DNA from: Ruegeria sp. HKCCD4315
GTDB lineage: Bacteria > Pseudomonadota > Alphaproteobacteria > Rhodobacterales > Rhodobacteraceae
Length of the DNA: 64,000 bases
Direction of reading: 5' to 3'
Assembly (NCBI RefSeq): GCF_013112245.1
Contig: NZ_WVRN01000001.1
Coordinates: 1,864,501-1,928,500, forward strand
Numbering within the stretch: the first letter of the stretch is position 1; every line of letters begins with the position of its first letter. A program made the position numbers and the translations under genes. This document shows, in pieces, positions 62,258-64,000 of this stretch. The notes beneath the pieces were generated by a model. That model did not search any database. It saw nothing but the letters and a program-made list of their open reading frames with translations, and was not told the DNA's origin.

Positions 62258-63232
62258 TTACAGCGACACCGCGTCTTCAAATACACGATCAATCACCTCT
62301 TGCGTGCCGCGCGAAAACTCTAGTGGGCAGGGATAATCCGCACCATCCCGGATCGACCGGCAGAACGCTTCTACCTGCAATTTGTAATGGTTTGCCGCTG
62401 GGAACCTGTTGACTTGAACTTCAAGACCTGGGCGGTGCAGCTCTACCCGTGCCTCGCCAAACACACGCGCATTGAAAGGCGTTGTCAGACGGATCAGACC
62501 ACCCTCGCCATGAAACACCATTTCCTGATGAGGGTGCATTCGGATGGACACGTAGGCCGAATATGTAAAGCCAGGGAATTGGGCGCGGATTTCGGTAAAG
62601 GTGTCTATGTCGTTCTGCCAGCGGATTGCAGATTGAACCGCCACAGGCTCTGCCCCAGTGGCAAAGCGCGCGCCGCCGATGACGTAGACACCAATGTCCC
62701 GCAATCCGCCGCCGCCCGTTTCGGCCCGGTTGCGGATGTTCCCCGTGTCCGCCCGATTGTCAAAACTGAACGCGCCGGTCACATGCACCAAATTCCCGAT
62801 GGCACCATCGGCGATCAGATCACGTGCCAGCTGCCACTGGGGGTGATGCACAATCATATAGGCTTCGGCCGCAAGCACCCCTGTCTGGTCGCGCTTGGCG
62901 ATCAGTTGGTCAAACTCAGCGGCCTTCATGGTCATTGGTTTTTCGCACAGTACATGTTTACCGGCGTCCATTGCCCTTAGACTCCACTCGACATGCATGT
63001 GGTTCGGCAAGGGGATATAGACCGCGTCGATGCCGGGATCTGACAGCAAAGCCTCGTAGCTGTTCAATACGCTGAGGTCCGGGCAAAAGGACAGAAATGG
63101 ATTTGCCTTTGCTGCGTCAGATGTTGCCAATGCAGCCAAACGAGCACCACTTGCTGCATGTATTGCCGGAGCCATATGCTCGCGCGCGAATTTCGCGGCC
63201 CCCAAAACGCCAAACTGAACAGGCTGTTGCAT
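62258..63232 (-). CDS. Gfo/Idh/MocA-family oxidoreductase
   Basis: A 324-residue NAD(P)-dependent dehydrogenase: Rossmann motif FGVLGAAKFAREHMAPAI and the EKPMTM motif of the family, then the alpha/beta substrate domain. The start at 63232 has GGAG upstream; an ATG four codons earlier does not. Sugar or inositol-type substrate is usual, not shown here. Confidence 0.88.
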   Translation of the reverse strand: MQQPVQFGVLGAAKFAREHMAPAIHAASGARLAALATSDAAKANPFLSFCPDLSVLNSYEALLSDPGIDAVYIPLPNHMHVEWSLRAMDAGKHVLCEKPMTMKAAEFDQLIAKRDQTGVLAAEAYMIVHHPQWQLARDLIADGAIGNLVHVTGAFSFDNRADTGNIRNRAETGGGGLRDIGVYVIGGARFATGAEPVAVQSAIRWQNDIDTFTEIRAQFPGFTYSAYVSIRMHPHQEMVFHGEGGLIRLTTPFNARVFGEARVELHRPGLEVQVNRFPAANHYKLQVEAFCRSIRDGADYPCPLEFSRGTQEVIDRVFEDAVSL

Positions 63233-63345
63233 CGCACTCTCCATCCGTTTCTGTATGACCTCTCTGCCGCTTTTGACGTTCGCGAGTCAATTCACGGGTC
63301 GATCCGGTCACATAGATCAACGGTCCATAACGAATTTTCAAAGGG

Positions 63346-63381
63346 GTAAAACGAAACCAGCCCGCAGAGATTGCGGGCTGG
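63346..63381 (-). terminator. Terminator of rpoH
   Basis: CCAGCCCGC (63357-63365) and GCGGGCTGG (63373-63381) form a 9-bp stem with 7-base loop, followed on the minus strand by TTTCGTTTTA. It ends the sigma-32 gene. Confidence 0.85.
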
Positions 63382-63389
63382 TGTTTAGC

Positions 63390-64000
63390 TCAGCTGGTTG
63401 CCAGCATGCCTTTTTCGCGGGCAAGGTCCCGCATCTTCTTTTGCAGTTTCTCAAACGCGCGCACTTCGATCTGGCGAATACGTTCGCGGCTGACGTTATA
63501 CTGCGTGCTCAGCTCTTCCAGAGTCACCGGCTGATCCATCAACCGGCGCTGAGTCAGGATGTCCTTTTCCCGATCGTTCAGCACATCCAGAGCAGCAGTC
63601 AGCAACTCGCGGCGTGCTTCCAGTTCGTCGCGCGCTTCATAGTCGCCCGCCTGATCGGCATCTTCATCTTCCAGCCAATCCTGCCATTGCATCGTGCCTT
63701 CACCTTCGGACCCCACGGTCGCGTTCAGCGAGGCATCCCCACCGGACATACGGCGGTTCATGCTGATGACTTCTTCTTCGGTCACGCCCAGATCATTGGC
63801 GATCTGTTTGACGTTTTCAGGACGCAGGTCGCCCTCTTCCAACGCGCCGATACGGGCCTTGGCCTTGCGCAGGTTGAAGAACAGCTTTTTCTGAGCCGAG
63901 GTTGTACCCAGCTTCACCAATGACCACGACCGCAGGATATATTCCTGGATCGAGGCACGAATCCACCACATGGCGTAGGTTGCCAGGCGGAAGCCTTTTT
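63390..64000 (-). CDS. rpoH: RNA polymerase sigma-32 factor (5' end missing)
   Basis: Heat-shock sigma factor. The frame stays open to position 64000, giving the C-terminal part of about 203 residues. It begins inside region 2 (GFRLATYAMWWIRASIQEYILRSWSLVKLG), with the RpoH box-like region (KLFFNLRKAKARIG) and region 4.2 HTH (VTLEELSTQYNVSRERIRQIEVRAFEKLQ). An ATG at 63971 is internal to region 2, not the real start. Confidence 0.93.
   Translation of the reverse strand, partial: KGFRLATYAMWWIRASIQEYILRSWSLVKLGTTSAQKKLFFNLRKAKARIGALEEGDLRPENVKQIANDLGVTEEEVISMNRRMSGGDASLNATVGSEGEGTMQWQDWLEDEDADQAGDYEARDELEARRELLTAALDVLNDREKDILTQRRLMDQPVTLEELSTQYNVSRERIRQIEVRAFEKLQKKMRDLAREKGMLATS

Noticed and set aside
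1..64000. tRNA, rRNA, CRISPR arrays, insertion sequences, phage or attachment sites
   Set aside because: Looked for by eye on both strands and not found. No transposase-like frames or regular repeat-spacer arrays; this does not replace a covariance-model search.

Overview
The window is about 59-60% GC, densely packed, and free of insertion sequences, tRNA/rRNA genes and CRISPR arrays. Gene content and order point to an alphaproteobacterium of the Rhodobacteraceae, most likely the marine Roseobacter group. The main clues are a TRAP solute receptor, the CarD - FdxA - S4 protein - SUV3-like helicase block, DUF3305/DUF3306 beside a Tat-exported formate dehydrogenase, a RutR-controlled reductive pyrimidine pathway, and the intergenic elements ending in GAGTATTTTTGAAAAG. 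This assignment is inference from content; no database was searched.

Layout. (1) 1-10139 is an acetate-use block: a TRAP receptor (partial), acetyl-CoA synthetase coupled to adenylate kinase, a two-subunit sodium/solute symporter (DUF4212 + SSS), a cNMP/CBS/DUF294 signalling protein, a small membrane protein and a membrane-anchored DnaQ-type exonuclease. (2) 10228-27578 is a formate dehydrogenase (FDH) island: after a flavin reductase come an Mrp carrier with a ligase-like protein and a DUF6505 protein, a cytochrome c with a shrunken TupA-like domain, a multi-cluster ferredoxin, DUF3305, DUF3306, a TorD-type chaperone, a Tat mini-protein, FdhA/B/C, a WD40-cytochrome c fusion, a 41-residue peptide, an HTH-PBP regulator and a tupBCA tungstate transporter. 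(3) 27736-39002 is a pyrimidine-catabolism regulon: hyuC, hydA and a five-gene ABC-transporter run on one side, preT-methyltransferase-preA on the other, with rutR between them and RutR-like palindromes ahead of both operons. (4) 39159-51460 is mixed metabolism: a cupin, a glycosyltransferase, metY, GNAT, SIMPL, a GspL/PilM-like envelope protein, hpd with a divergent Lrp regulator, a Kef antiporter, cobT and cobS. (5) 51457-64000 is housekeeping: a K+ channel with a zinc ribbon, CarD, FdxA, an S4 protein, the helicase, TPR, SCP2, a hydrolase, PepF, GNAT, EamA, a DksA-like finger, a Gfo/Idh oxidoreductase and the end of rpoH.

How it works together. Acs makes AMP that the adjacent Adk can recycle. 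In the FDH island one ligand-binding fold appears to be used three times: in tungstate uptake (TupA), in a putative sensor-regulator (HTH-PBP) and, in shrunken form, in a cytochrome c. Together with the WD40-cytochrome c this suggests an undescribed periplasmic electron-transfer or assembly branch of a probably tungsten-dependent FDH. In the pyrimidine regulon, PreTA, HydA and HyuC convert uracil or thymine to beta-alanine or beta-aminoisobutyrate, the ABC transporter is a plausible importer, and two uncharacterised transferases (a GNAT and a methyltransferase) are built into the same operons.
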